Source: Candidatus Moranbacteria bacterium GW2011_GWC2_40_12
GTDB taxonomy: Bacteria; Patescibacteriota; Minisyncoccia; Moranbacterales; UBA11712
Assembly: GCA_000995965.1 (NCBI GenBank)
Contig: LBYD01000006.1
Span: 1 to 34,989 of the forward strand
DNA length: 34,989 nucleotides
Reading direction: 5' to 3'
Shown piece by piece: positions 16,505 through 24,208 of the stretch (position 1 is the stretch's first letter; every line of letters starts with the position of its first letter). The position numbers and the translations under genes are program-made. A model generated the notes under the pieces. That model had not been told where the DNA came from and ran no database searches. It was given only the letters and a program-made list of their open reading frames with translations.

Positions 16505-16948
16505 ATGGCTGCTGAAAATAAGATAAAATTTAAGATCGTCACGCCCGAGCGCACCGTCTATGAAGCCGAGATAGACCAAGTCACCCTTCCCACCCAGGAC
16601 GGCGAGATTACCGTGCTGGCGCATCATATCCCCCTCATTTCAGTTCTTCAGGCAGGGGAATTGGTTGCGAAAAAAGATGGCGAGGAAATCGCGATGGCCG
16701 TTTCAGGCGGGATGGTTGAAGTCCGGAAAAACGAGCTGACGATTTTGGCGGACACAGCCGAACGGGCGGAAGAAATAGACGTGAAACGGGCCGAAGAGGC
16801 TCGCGCTCGGGCAGAGAAGTTGAAAGAAGAGAAAATCCGTGCCGATGAAACCGGCTATGCCACAGCCGCGGCAATTCTCGAAAAGAACCTCGCGCGGATA
16901 AAAGTGGCGAGAAAACATTTGTCGAGAAGGGGAATAAAGATAGAATAA
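16505..16948 (+). CDS. atpC: F0F1 ATP synthase subunit epsilon
   Basis: 147 residues. The N-terminal beta-sandwich is recognisable (FKIVTPERTVYEAEIDQVTLPTQDGEITVLAHHIPLISVLQAGEL, then GGMVEVRKNELTILADTAERAEEID). The C-terminal two-helix arm, here KRAEEARARAEKLKEEKI plus AAAILEKNLARIKVARKH, can inhibit rotation. It is the last gene of the operon. The ATG follows immediately on a hairpin arm. Normal length. Confidence 0.94.
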   Translation: MAAENKIKFKIVTPERTVYEAEIDQVTLPTQDGEITVLAHHIPLISVLQAGELVAKKDGEEIAMAVSGGMVEVRKNELTILADTAERAEEIDVKRAEEARARAEKLKEEKIRADETGYATAAAILEKNLARIKVARKHLSRRGIKIE

Positions 16949-16960
16949 ATTGTAATCCGT

Positions 16961-17029
16961 AATTGGTTATTCGGATAATAAAATCCAAATTACAGCGAGC
17001 GCAGCGGGCGAAGCTGCCAATTACCAATT
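16961..17029. repeat. Loose inverted repeat after atpC
   Basis: AATTGGT (16961-16967) and ACCAATT (17023-17029) flank an AT-rich then GC-rich stretch (GCGAGCGCAGCGGGCG). No U-run follows, so this is not a convincing terminator. It fills the atpC-carbonic anhydrase gap. Confidence 0.4.
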
Positions 17030-17038
17030 GCATTAAAC

Positions 17039-17485
17039 ATGAAAATTCACTTTAAATTCAAAAATCTGCACAGTTGCGAGGCCGTCGTCCTCGCCTGCAT
17101 CGACTTTCGCTTTTGGAAAGAGACGATGAAATTTGTCGAGGAAGAATTGGGGATCAAGTCATACGATTTTCCCAAACTTCCGGGCGCGGCCAAATCCATC
17201 AATGACTGCCTTTCGGAAGTGGACATTGCCATGAAATGCATCGGTGTGCCGTGCGACCTGCATCACGTCAAAAAGATCGTGATCGTGAATCACGCCGACT
17301 GCGGAGCCTATGGCGGCAGCGTCCAATTCAAGGGCGACGACGAAGCAGAACAAAAATTTCACGAAGGCGAGCTCCGAAAAGCGAAAGAAAAAATCATCGC
17401 CCAGTATCCCGGAAAAGAAGTCATCCTTGCCTATGCAAAATTGGTGGACGGGGGAGAGTTTGTGGAATTTTTGAGGGTTGACTAG
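17039..17485 (+). CDS. Beta-carbonic anhydrase-like protein
   Basis: 148 residues. The zinc-site pattern of beta-carbonic anhydrases is present: CIDFR (Cys20-x-Asp22-x-Arg24) and HADCG (His85, Cys88). The activity would be interconversion of CO2 and bicarbonate in the cytoplasm. The protein is shorter than classical beta enzymes (~200+), like other minimal relatives. The core strands AVVLACIDFRF and VKKIVIVNHADCGAYGG match the family. It is followed by a good terminator (17503-17537). The second motif-sharing gene directly downstream may be its diverged partner. Confidence 0.75.
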   Translation: MKIHFKFKNLHSCEAVVLACIDFRFWKETMKFVEEELGIKSYDFPKLPGAAKSINDCLSEVDIAMKCIGVPCDLHHVKKIVIVNHADCGAYGGSVQFKGDDEAEQKFHEGELRKAKEKIIAQYPGKEVILAYAKLVDGGEFVEFLRVD

Positions 17486-17502
17486 AAACGAAAATTTTGC
17501 TA

Positions 17503-17537
17503 TAAAAAAAGCGGTTCCCTAGAGCCGTTTTTGTTTT
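17503..17537 (+). terminator. Rho-independent terminator after the carbonic anhydrase gene
   Basis: An A-run, a stem CGGTT / AGCCG (one wobble) with loop CCCTAG, then TTTTTGTTTT. It starts 18 nt after the stop. Confidence 0.7.
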
Positions 17538-17581
17538 GGTTCAAACGGGAATAGATAAAAATAGCACATTCTTTAGAAAAT

Positions 17582-18124
17582 ATGCTTGAAAAAAAAGGAG
17601 GATTTGCTTTGGCTGAACTATTCATGGATGCGGCAAATGAGGATCTGCTTCGCAGACTGGAAAAGGAAAAAATAATCGAGTCCTTTACGATAAAGTGGCT
17701 CCTCGAACAGATCGCCGGCGGCTATTTGCCGATTATCTGCTCCGACGGCTCGATCGATGCCCGCCAGTTCTATCGCCGTGCCGACCCCGCTGCGTGTTTT
17801 ATTCAGCTTTTTGGCGGGCCGGTAATATTCAGTTCCTCTTACCGGGATTATAATGAAGAGGGAGTGCGGTTTCTTTTTCAAAACATGGAAAAAAGCCGCA
17901 AGTTTGCCGGGATTGATACGACTGCTCCGCACTACCACTGGCCCTGCAAAGACCTCATAGCCTTGAGTTATGTCATGGAGGACATCTTTTCGTTCCTTGG
18001 AAAAAGCTCGAGCGAGGCTTTGCACAGCGCCGGGTGGAAAACTCTTAATTTTTTCCATGCCAAACTTTTTCGTAACGGCGGGAAGCTTCAGAAAACTTAC
18101 CTTTACCATCCAAGCAGGTGGTAG
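17582..18124 (+). CDS. Unknown protein with a possible degenerate beta-carbonic-anhydrase zinc motif
   Basis: 180 residues from ATG 17582; not recognised as a named family. A strong ribosome site (AAAGGAGGA) overlaps codons 5-7, so TTG 17609 (codon 10) or ATG 17624 may be the real start. LPIICSDGSIDARQFY and the following GADP-like RADPAACFIQLFGGPVIF resemble the beta-carbonic anhydrase core (CSDSR..., then a VVRNAGN-like strand). Further on, HYHWPCKD offers His119 and Cys122. Cys53 to His119/Cys122 (66/69) nearly equals the spacing in the upstream gene (65/68), but the Asp-Arg dyad is disturbed. I infer a distant, possibly inactive or altered relative. It ends just before a terminator. Confidence 0.6.
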   Translation: MLEKKGGFALAELFMDAANEDLLRRLEKEKIIESFTIKWLLEQIAGGYLPIICSDGSIDARQFYRRADPAACFIQLFGGPVIFSSSYRDYNEEGVRFLFQNMEKSRKFAGIDTTAPHYHWPCKDLIALSYVMEDIFSFLGKSSSEALHSAGWKTLNFFHAKLFRNGGKLQKTYLYHPSRW

Positions 18125-18137
18125 GCGAGAACCATTT

Positions 18138-18176
18138 GGGGTCAAGGTCTGCGGACCTTGTCCCCTTTTATTTTTC
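18138..18176 (+). terminator. Rho-independent terminator upstream of leuS
   Basis: Stem GGGG-T-CAAGGTC / GACCTTG-T-CCCC with loop TGCG, followed by TTTTATTTTTC. It closes the unit containing the unknown gene 17582-18124. Confidence 0.8.
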
Positions 18177-18205
18177 TTGAAAAAAAAATTCAAATAAGCT
18201 AAAGT
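18177..18205 (+). promoter_or_regulatory. Possible leuS promoter
   Basis: TTGAAA, a 17-nt spacer, then TAAAGT, placed 25 nt before the leuS ATG and directly after a terminator. The match to the consensus is moderate. Confidence 0.35.
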
Positions 18206-18229
18206 AAAATTGTAGTTTTTGCGCCAAAT

Positions 18230-20743
18230 ATGGAGAAATATAATCCTCAAGAAATCGAGAAAAAATGGCAAAAATACTGGGCGGACTATCCCGAACTTTT
18301 CGAAGCGGATGAGAAGCCGGAAAAGGCCAAATTCTATTGCCTCGATATGTTTCCCTATCCGTCCGGAGACGGGCTTCATGTCGGGCACGTGGAAGGTTAT
18401 ACCGCTTCGGACATTTATTCGCGTTATCAGCGGATGAATGGGAAGAATATTTTGCACCCGATAGGCTGGGATGCTTTCGGTCTGCCGGCGGAAAATTTTG
18501 CCATCAAGTCCGGAGTTCAACCGGCTGAGTCAACCCAAAAAAATATCAAAACTTTTACGGAGCAGATCAAGAGCCTCGGGCTTTCCTATGACTGGTCGCG
18601 CGAGATCGACACATCAAGTCCGGAATACTACAAGTGGACCCAGTGGTTCTTTTTATTTTTGCATGAAAACGGCCTGGCGTACCGGAAATATGCCAAAGTG
18701 AACTGGTGCGAATCGTGCAAAACAGTTCTCGCGAATGAGCAAGTTGAAGACGGAGTTTGCGAACGCTGCAAAAATGAAGTGATCCAGAAAGATATGGAGC
18801 AGTGGTTTTTCAAGATTACGGATTTTGCGGAAGATTTGATAAAGGATCTCGACAAATTGGACTGGCCGGAATCGACTAAGACGGCGCAGAAAAACTGGAT
18901 CGGCAAAAGCGAGGGAGCGGTGATCAAGTTCAAAGTTCAAAGTGAAAAGTTGAAAGTTGTGGGAGATTACTTTTTGGAAACTTTTACCACGAGATTGGAT
19001 ACTATTTATGGCTGCACCTATTGCGTTGTGGCGCCGGAACACAAAGTCTTGGAAGAAACAAGAAATGAGATAGAAAATATTGAGGAAATTGATAAATATA
19101 TAAATCAGGCCAAAAAGAAAACCGATCTTCAGCGGACGGATCTTCAGAAGGAAAAAACGGGAGTGGAAATAAAAGGCATGAAAGCCGTCAATCCCTTCAC
19201 GAAAGAAGAAGTCCCGATTTTCGTGGCTGATTACGTGCTTTCTACCTATGGAACCGGCGCGGTGATGGCTGTCCCGGCGCATGACGAACGGGACTTTGAG
19301 TTCGCGAAAAAGTACAATTTGCCGATAAAAAATGTGATTCTTCCAAAAAAATTATTAGAGATACCAAGAAACATGGAAGATATAGCAGCCGGCGCCAAAA
19401 CAGAACTGCGAGTCGAATCCGAATGCTTTACGTGTGATGGAGAATTGATTAATTCCGGTAAATATTCCAATCTCGCATCCGAAAAAGCCCGCGAGGAGAT
19501 GGCGAAGTGGCTTGAGAAAAATAATTTGGGCGGGAAAAAGATAACCTACAAATTGCGGGACTGGCTGATTTCGCGGCAAAGATATTGGGGCGCGCCAATA
19601 CCCGTCATTTATTGCAAAAATTGTTCTACCCTAGAGCTGAGCTCTAGGGTCGTTCCTATTCCGGAAAATGATTTGCCGGTTTTGCTTCCGGAAGTGAAAG
19701 ATTATCGCCCGAAAGGAACGTCGCCGCTGGAGACGAATCCCTCATTTGTGAACGTGAAATGCCCGAAGTGCGGCGGGAGTGCGAAACGCGAAACAGACAC
19801 AATGGACACGTTCGTTTGTTCAAGCTGGTATTTTTTCCGGTTCGCGGATCCGGGGAACAAAAAAGAATTCGCCGCGAAAGAGAAAATCAAAAAATGGCTG
19901 CCAGTTGATCTTTATATCGGCGGCAAAGAGCACACGGTTCTTCATTTGCTGTATTCCCGATTTTTCACGAAGGCTTTGCATAAATTCGGCTATATCGATT
20001 TTGACGAGCCGTTCACGAAGTTGCGCCATCAGGGAATCGTCCTTGCTGAAGACGGACGGAAAATGTCGAAGTCTCTGGGGAACGTCATCAATCCCGATGA
20101 AATAGTGGAAAAATACGGCGCGGATGTTTTGCGGCTGTATGAAATGTTCATGGGCCCGCTGGAGGACTCAAAAGCGTGGAATACGAAAAGCATAATCGGG
20201 CTAAAAAGATTTTTGGAAAGAGTATGGCGCTTAAAATCCCAAATCCCCGCTGACGCCAAAGCTTTGGCGGGCAAGCAAAATCCGAAACTTAATTCTTTTT
20301 TACACAAAACTATCAAAAAAGTCACCGAAGATATTGAAAATTTGCGCTTCAATACCGCGATTTCCGCAATGATGATGCTGGTTAATGAAATGGAAAAAGA
20401 AAATAATATTCCAATTACCAATTACCAATTACTAATTACTATTCTCGCTCCCTTTGCTCCCCACATTGCCGAAGAAATCTGGTCGAGTCTCGGCCACAAA
20501 AACTCTGTTTTCCTCGAAAAATGGCCGGAGCATGATATAGAGTTGATAAAAGATGAGGAAATCACAATCATTGTCCAAATCAACGGAAAAATGCGGGACC
20601 AGCTGAAGCTGGCGGCGGGCGCGGGCGAGGAGGATGTGAAAAAAATGGCGCTCGAAAGCGGGAAAGTGAAGAAATATGTTGAAGGGAAAAATATCCGGAA
20701 AATTATATTCGTGAAAGACAGACTGATTAATTTCGTAATCTGA
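18230..20743 (+). CDS. leuS: Leucyl-tRNA synthetase
   Basis: 837 residues. It charges tRNA-Leu in the cytoplasm. The HIGH motif is HVGH (residues 50-53, FPYPSGDGLHVGHVEGY), KMSKS is at 611-615, a zinc-like CESCKTVLANEQVEDGVCERC and the editing domain (TFTTRLDTIYGCTYCVV, GTGAVMAVPAHDERD) are present, and the C-terminus INGKMRDQ is characteristic. Four stretches look like in-frame repeat insertions: KFKVQSEKLKV (~233-243), TLELSSRV from a family-3 palindrome (467-474, splitting CKNCS from VPIPENDLPV), PADAKALAG (673-681) and an AT-rich repeat giving ITNYQLLIT (~729-737). All keep the frame, and catalytic motifs are intact, so the enzyme should be functional. Confidence 0.97.
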   Translation: MEKYNPQEIEKKWQKYWADYPELFEADEKPEKAKFYCLDMFPYPSGDGLHVGHVEGYTASDIYSRYQRMNGKNILHPIGWDAFGLPAENFAIKSGVQPAESTQKNIKTFTEQIKSLGLSYDWSREIDTSSPEYYKWTQWFFLFLHENGLAYRKYAKVNWCESCKTVLANEQVEDGVCERCKNEVIQKDMEQWFFKITDFAEDLIKDLDKLDWPESTKTAQKNWIGKSEGAVIKFKVQSEKLKVVGDYFLETFTTRLDTIYGCTYCVVAPEHKVLEETRNEIENIEEIDKYINQAKKKTDLQRTDLQKEKTGVEIKGMKAVNPFTKEEVPIFVADYVLSTYGTGAVMAVPAHDERDFEFAKKYNLPIKNVILPKKLLEIPRNMEDIAAGAKTELRVESECFTCDGELINSGKYSNLASEKAREEMAKWLEKNNLGGKKITYKLRDWLISRQRYWGAPIPVIYCKNCSTLELSSRVVPIPENDLPVLLPEVKDYRPKGTSPLETNPSFVNVKCPKCGGSAKRETDTMDTFVCSSWYFFRFADPGNKKEFAAKEKIKKWLPVDLYIGGKEHTVLHLLYSRFFTKALHKFGYIDFDEPFTKLRHQGIVLAEDGRKMSKSLGNVINPDEIVEKYGADVLRLYEMFMGPLEDSKAWNTKSIIGLKRFLERVWRLKSQIPADAKALAGKQNPKLNSFLHKTIKKVTEDIENLRFNTAISAMMMLVNEMEKENNIPITNYQLLITILAPFAPHIAEEIWSSLGHKNSVFLEKWPEHDIELIKDEEITIIVQINGKMRDQLKLAAGAGEEDVKKMALESGKVKKYVEGKNIRKIIFVKDRLINFVI
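18926..18960 (+). repeat. In-frame AT-rich repeat in leuS (1)
   Basis: Alternating AAGTTCAAAGT / GAAAAGTTGAAAGTT units encode KFKVQSEKLKV just before the editing domain. Confidence 0.55.
19628..19650. repeat. Family-3 palindrome inside leuS
   Basis: A perfect 23-nt palindrome (core CCTAGAGCTGAGCTCTAGG, centre G19639) read as T L E L S S R V. It shares its sequence with the palindromes flanking RAYT3, 6.4 kb away. Confidence 0.93.
20246..20272. repeat. GC-rich palindromic element inside leuS
   Basis: CGCCAAAG CTTTGGCG (20254-20269) is a perfect 16-nt palindrome; outer CCCGC can also pair with GCGGG. It encodes PADAKALAG, similar to the atpA element at 12139-12180. Confidence 0.7.
20409..20440 (+). 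repeat. In-frame AT-rich repeat in leuS (2)
   Basis: Tandem CCAATTA / CTAATTA units encode PITNYQLLITI immediately before the conserved LAPFAPHIAEE block. Confidence 0.6.
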
Positions 20744-20745
20744 TT

Positions 20746-20831
20746 TACGAATTACGAATCCGCTTCGCTCTACGAATATACAAATTACGAATTTTATGCA
20801 TTCGTATATTCGTACAGATTCGTAATTCGTA
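20746..20831. repeat. TACGAAT-type inverted-repeat element between leuS and the nucleotidyltransferase
   Basis: Outer arms TACGAATTACGAATC / GATTCGTAATTCGTA are a perfect 15 bp. Inner arms TACGAATATACAAAT / ATTCGTATATTCGTA have one mismatch. The element fills nearly the whole gap and recurs at 22600-22731, with a left-half copy at 21524-21559. Confidence 0.85.
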
Positions 20832-20839
20832 TAGAAATC

Positions 20840-21520
20840 ATGCAAGCTGTTATCATGGCCGCCGGTGAAGGAACGAGAATGCGGCCGCTAACCAATAAGA
20901 CTCCAAAACCGATGCTGCGCGTGAAAGGCAAGCCTATTTTGGAGTGGACGATCAGTTTTCTCCCGGAAAAAGTTGATGAGGTGATCATCATCGTCAATTA
21001 TCTCGCAGACCAGATCCGAAATTATTTCGGAGAAGAATGGAAAGGAAGAAAAATAAAATACGTTTTTCAAAAAGAACTCAATGGCACGGGCGGAGCAATT
21101 CACGCCTGCAAGGACATTCTTCGAAACAAGTTCCTGGTCATCAACGGGGACGATCTGTTTTTCAAAAAAGATCTTGAAAAACTTTGCCGGGAAGAACTGG
21201 CGGCGATGGCTTTCGAGGTCGAAGACCCTTCTAAATTCGGCGTGTTTAAGATGGATAAAGACGGCAACTTGCTGGATATCATTGAGAAGCCTCAAGAAAA
21301 AGATAACAAGCTGGCGAATATCGGGGCGTATGTGCTCAACAGAAATTTTTTCGATTATGCTTTGGTCCGGATCACAGAAAAAGAGTTCGGCCTTCCGCAA
21401 ACGATGGCCAAGATGACTGACAAGTATAAAGTGAAGGTTTTTCCGACGGCGCATTGGTTTCCCATCGGCAATCCTGATGACCTCGCGAGAGCCCAGACGG
21501 AAATTGAAAAATTCGTGTAG
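20840..21520 (+). CDS. Sugar-1-phosphate nucleotidyltransferase
   Basis: 226 residues of the NTP_transferase fold. The signature MAAGEGTRMRPLTNKTPKPM (NTP binding) is followed by KPILEW, NGTGGAI (nucleobase contact), VINGDDLFF (metal Asp), DIIEKP and ANIGAYVLN. It forms NDP-sugars from a sugar-1-phosphate and NTP. The sugar cannot be assigned by sequence alone. With glmM and glmS close downstream and no bifunctional GlmU in the window, a UDP-GlcNAc-type uridylyltransferase role is attractive but inferred. It lacks a left-handed beta-helix acetyltransferase domain. Mannose- or glucose-1-phosphate are alternatives. Confidence 0.85.
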   Translation: MQAVIMAAGEGTRMRPLTNKTPKPMLRVKGKPILEWTISFLPEKVDEVIIIVNYLADQIRNYFGEEWKGRKIKYVFQKELNGTGGAIHACKDILRNKFLVINGDDLFFKKDLEKLCREELAAMAFEVEDPSKFGVFKMDKDGNLLDIIEKPQEKDNKLANIGAYVLNRNFFDYALVRITEKEFGLPQTMAKMTDKYKVKVFPTAHWFPIGNPDDLARAQTEIEKFV

Positions 21521-21523
21521 TCT

Positions 21524-21559
21524 TTACGAATTACTAATCGATTACGAATATACGAATAA
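21524..21559. repeat. Half copy of the TACGAAT-type element
   Basis: It resembles only the left half of the elements at 20746 and 22600 (TTTACGAATTACTAATCG, then ATTACGAATATACGAATAAA). No right half is found before the next gene. Confidence 0.7.
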
Positions 21560-21572
21560 ACAGTTTTTCATT

Positions 21573-21593
21573 TCCCAAGATTCGATCTTAGGA
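21573..21593. other. Small hairpin upstream of the beta-helix gene
   Basis: TCC-C-AAGAT TCG ATCTT-A-GGA, a stem with one C/A mismatch. It is not followed by a T-run, so probably not a terminator. Confidence 0.4.
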
Positions 21594-21623
21594 TGAAAGG
21601 ATTAATTTTTTAAAGTAAGATAT

Positions 21624-22595
21624 TTGGTTGTGCTTGAACATCTGAAACAAAAAAAACACCAAATATTTCCCGGAGCGGCTCTTGCGGTTTTTCTTCTTTT
21701 TTTCGGGATTCCGGCAAGCGGGGACCTTTATGATTTCTATGTAGACGCAAGCAGCAGCGCGGCGAAGGAAAATGGGAGCGAGGCATATCCTTTCAAAACT
21801 ATCGGAGCGGCAATCCGGCACATCGAAAGCGAAAGTTTTGACAATAAAAATATTTTCGTGAAAAAAGGGACATATGCGGAACAAGTCGAGCTCACCAGCG
21901 ACTCAAATCTCATCGGAGAAAACCGGAGCGAAACCATAATCGACGCGACAGGACGGGCTTACGGAATATATTTCCGCTCGACCAACAGCCAATTGAGCAA
22001 TCTGACGGTGAAAAAAGCGGTTACCAACATAAGAGTAAACAAAAGATCGCGGGCTGTCATTGCCAATTGCACGATCAAAGAATCAATGTCAGACGGAATT
22101 ATAGTTGACCGGTCCGGCAACTCAAAAAAATACAAATTTACGTTCAAATACGGAAGCGTTGAAGACAGCGGAAAAAGGGGAATGTATATTTTCAAAAGAC
22201 AAGTTGAAATCAGAAACAGCCTGATCAGGGGAAGCGGAGAGGAAGGAGTGGATCTTCACGCAAGTTTGCGCGGAATCATCAGGGACAACGAAATCAAAAG
22301 CAACGGCGAATCGGGAATTGAAATGATCCTCGCGGGAACGAAGATAACGATAAAGGGAAACAGTCTTTCCAGCAACGGGGCGCAAGGAATCGCGATTCAG
22401 GTTTATAACTCCAAACGCGGAACCGTGAAACTCACCTCAAACAGCATCCGGAATAACGGCGCGTATGGCGTCCGCTACGCGCGATATGATCGCGGAAAAC
22501 TGAAAATGAAATTCAAAGATTTCATCGCGAAATGCGTGAAACGCAGAAAAAATTCAATCGGCGCGAACTCGGGAGGGGATTATGGCTATCAGTGA
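21624..22595 (+). CDS. Secreted right-handed parallel beta-helix protein
   Basis: 323 residues. There is no ATG start; TTG 21624 or GTG 21630 are the options. The N-terminus has a signal peptide (HQIFPGAALAVFLLFFGIPASG followed by DLYDFY). Then comes DUF1565-like FYVDASSSAAKENGSEAYPFKTIGAAI and successive beta-helix rungs (AYGIYFRSTNSQLSNLTVKKA, NCTIKESMSDGIIV, NSLIRGSGEEGVDLHAS, DNEIKSNGESGIEMI, NSLSSNGAQGIAIQV, NSIRNNGAYGVRYA), the NosD/PbH1 pattern. It is probably a polysaccharide-interacting or periplasmic/surface protein; no catalytic residues can be assigned. The stop lies 5 nt before a repeat element leading into glmM. Confidence 0.8.
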   Translation: MVVLEHLKQKKHQIFPGAALAVFLLFFGIPASGDLYDFYVDASSSAAKENGSEAYPFKTIGAAIRHIESESFDNKNIFVKKGTYAEQVELTSDSNLIGENRSETIIDATGRAYGIYFRSTNSQLSNLTVKKAVTNIRVNKRSRAVIANCTIKESMSDGIIVDRSGNSKKYKFTFKYGSVEDSGKRGMYIFKRQVEIRNSLIRGSGEEGVDLHASLRGIIRDNEIKSNGESGIEMILAGTKITIKGNSLSSNGAQGIAIQVYNSKRGTVKLTSNSIRNNGAYGVRYARYDRGKLKMKFKDFIAKCVKRRKNSIGANSGGDYGYQ

Positions 22596-22599
22596 TTTC

Positions 22600-22731
22600 T
22601 TTACGAATTACGAATCCGTTTCGCTCTGCGAATATACGAATAAATTTGTTTGTAAGAGTGATGCTGAATTATATAATAAAACTTGCTCAATTCGCCAATT
22701 CGTATATTCGTACAGATTCGTAATTCGTAAA
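22600..22731. repeat. Full TACGAAT-type inverted-repeat element upstream of glmM
   Basis: 132 nt with perfect 17-bp outer arms (TTTACGAATTACGAATC / GATTCGTAATTCGTAAA) and inner arms GCGAATATACGAAT / ATTCGTATATTCGT around an AT-rich middle. It ends 4 nt before the glmM ATG, so the glmM translation start region is within it and no clear ribosome site is seen. Confidence 0.9.
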
Positions 22732-22735
22732 ATAT

Positions 22736-24091
22736 ATGAAACTATTCGGAACAGACGGCATTCGAGGAGTTGCCGGCGGAGAAAAAATGAATCCGGAAGT
22801 TGTTGCGGCGTTCGGAAGATCGATTGTTTCTTTTTGCCGGAAAAGAAATCTTCCGGAAAAAATAATTGTCGGAAGAGACACGCGTGAGTCAGGTTTGATG
22901 TTTGAAGAGGCGCTTGTCGCGGGAATATCTTCAGCCGGTGGCGAAGCGGCTGTCGCGGGAATTTTGCCGACCCCGGCTCTGGCCTTCCTCATCAAAGAGC
23001 AAAGGGCGGGGGCGGGGATCGTGATTTCAGCCTCGCACAATCCCTTTCAGGACAACGGCCTAAAGCCTTTCAAAAATGACGGCACAAAGCTTTCGGAAGA
23101 GGAAGAAAAAGAACTTGAAGGATATATATTGAAAAAAATATCATCAGGCACAAATGACAACATTTCAGGAAAGAGTTCTGTAGTGCAGGAAGCCAAAGAA
23201 AAGTATATAAAGTTTTTTTTGGATAAAACCAGTTATTTTTTTACCCTAGAGCTCAGCTCTAGGGTAAAAAAGCGACTAGTTCTTGACTGCGCGAACGGCG
23301 CCACTTTTGAAGTTGCTCCGGCGATATTTGAAAAAATTGCCAAAGAGACAGGGTTGATCAACGCAAATCCTGACGGAACAAATATCAACAAAAATTGCGG
23401 TTCCCAGCATCCGGAAAGTTTGAAAAGAGAAGTTCTCGCGAAAAAAGCGGATTTGGGCCTTGCTTTTGACGGTGACGGGGACCGGGTCATTGCGGTCGAT
23501 GAAAAAGGAAACGCGCTGACAGGCGACCAGATGATGTATGTCATTGCAAAATTTTTGAAGGAAAAAGGGAAACTCAAAAATAATTTGGTTGTGACGACTG
23601 TCATGAGCAATCTCGGATTCGTTGGCGCGCTAAGCAAATTGGGGATCGGACATATCGCCACGGGGGTGGGGGACCGGCAGGTATTTTTTGAAATGAAAAA
23701 TAAAGGCGCGATTTTGGGGGGCGAAGAATCCGGCCATATCATTTTTTTTGATTTTTGTCCGACTGGTGACGGGATCATCGGGGGTTTGATGCTACTCGCG
23801 GCCATGAGCCATTTCAAAAAACCGCTTTCGGAGCTGGCGGAAGAGGTCGCTCTTTTCCCCAAGTTATTGGTCAATGTGGAAGTAAAAAGCAAGCCGGATA
23901 TTGGCTCAATTTCGGAAATTCAGGATATAATAAAGAAAGTGGAAAAAAAGCTTGGAAAAGAAGGACGCGTTCTTGTCCGCTATTCCGGAACGGAAAATTT
24001 GTGCAGGGTGATGGTGGAGGGGAGGGATGAGGGCGAGATTCGCGCTTTTGCCGATGCTATAGCAAAAAAAATTAAAAAACATTTGGGCTAA
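22736..24091 (+). CDS. glmM: Phosphoglucosamine mutase
   Basis: 451 residues. It interconverts glucosamine-6- and -1-phosphate for UDP-GlcNAc synthesis. Motifs in order: FGTDGIRGVAG (5-14), the phosphoserine loop ISASHNPFQDNGLK (Ser100), the metal loop DGDGDR (245-250), the sugar loop GGEESGHIIF and the phosphate loop RYSGTENLCRVMVEG. All catalytic features are intact. Residues ~170-178 (TLELSSRVK) are encoded by a family-3 palindrome inserted between the KYIKFF helix and the strand RLVLDCANGAT, a surface linker in this family. The next gene is glmS, consistent with a hexosamine operon. Confidence 0.96.
   Translation: MKLFGTDGIRGVAGGEKMNPEVVAAFGRSIVSFCRKRNLPEKIIVGRDTRESGLMFEEALVAGISSAGGEAAVAGILPTPALAFLIKEQRAGAGIVISASHNPFQDNGLKPFKNDGTKLSEEEEKELEGYILKKISSGTNDNISGKSSVVQEAKEKYIKFFLDKTSYFFTLELSSRVKKRLVLDCANGATFEVAPAIFEKIAKETGLINANPDGTNINKNCGSQHPESLKREVLAKKADLGLAFDGDGDRVIAVDEKGNALTGDQMMYVIAKFLKEKGKLKNNLVVTTVMSNLGFVGALSKLGIGHIATGVGDRQVFFEMKNKGAILGGEESGHIIFFDFCPTGDGIIGGLMLLAAMSHFKKPLSELAEEVALFPKLLVNVEVKSKPDIGSISEIQDIIKKVEKKLGKEGRVLVRYSGTENLCRVMVEGRDEGEIRAFADAIAKKIKKHLG
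23237..23271. repeat. Family-3 palindrome inside glmM
   Basis: A perfect 35-nt palindrome centred on C23254 (core CCTAGAGCTCAGCTCTAGG with T5/A5 extensions), read as F T L E L S S R V K K. It is in the opposite orientation to the leuS copy, yet encodes the same peptide. Confidence 0.94.
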
Positions 24092-24106
24092 AAATTAAGC
24101 AGAATT

Positions 24107-24205
24107 GTGAATTTAGAATTGGGAATTGAGAATGGAATAAAGAATATTGGATTCAGAATTCCATATTCCATTCAAAATTCAAAATTCGCAATTCAAAATT
24201 CTAAT
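24107..24205. repeat. AT-rich imperfect inverted repeat upstream of glmS
   Basis: The left part (AATTTAGAATTGGGAATTG, then AGAATGGAATA) mirrors the right part (TATTCCATTCAAAATTC, then AATTCAAAATTCTAATTTT). It is open in the glmS frame, which is why the ORF track extends glmS 34 residues upstream. Confidence 0.65.
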
Positions 24206-24208
24206 TTT

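Noticed and set aside
17618-18520. 300-aa minus-strand ORF
   Set aside because: It runs antisense through the terminator and into leuS with no recognisable domain; a shadow ORF.
23237-23271. Rho-independent terminator in glmM
   Set aside because: The T-run precedes the stem and an A-run follows it on the + strand, and the hairpin is coding. It is an inserted palindrome.
24107-24208. 34-residue N-terminal extension of GlmS in the ORF track
   Set aside because: GlmS needs Cys directly after the initiator Met. The extension is encoded by an AT-rich inverted repeat that is open by chance.
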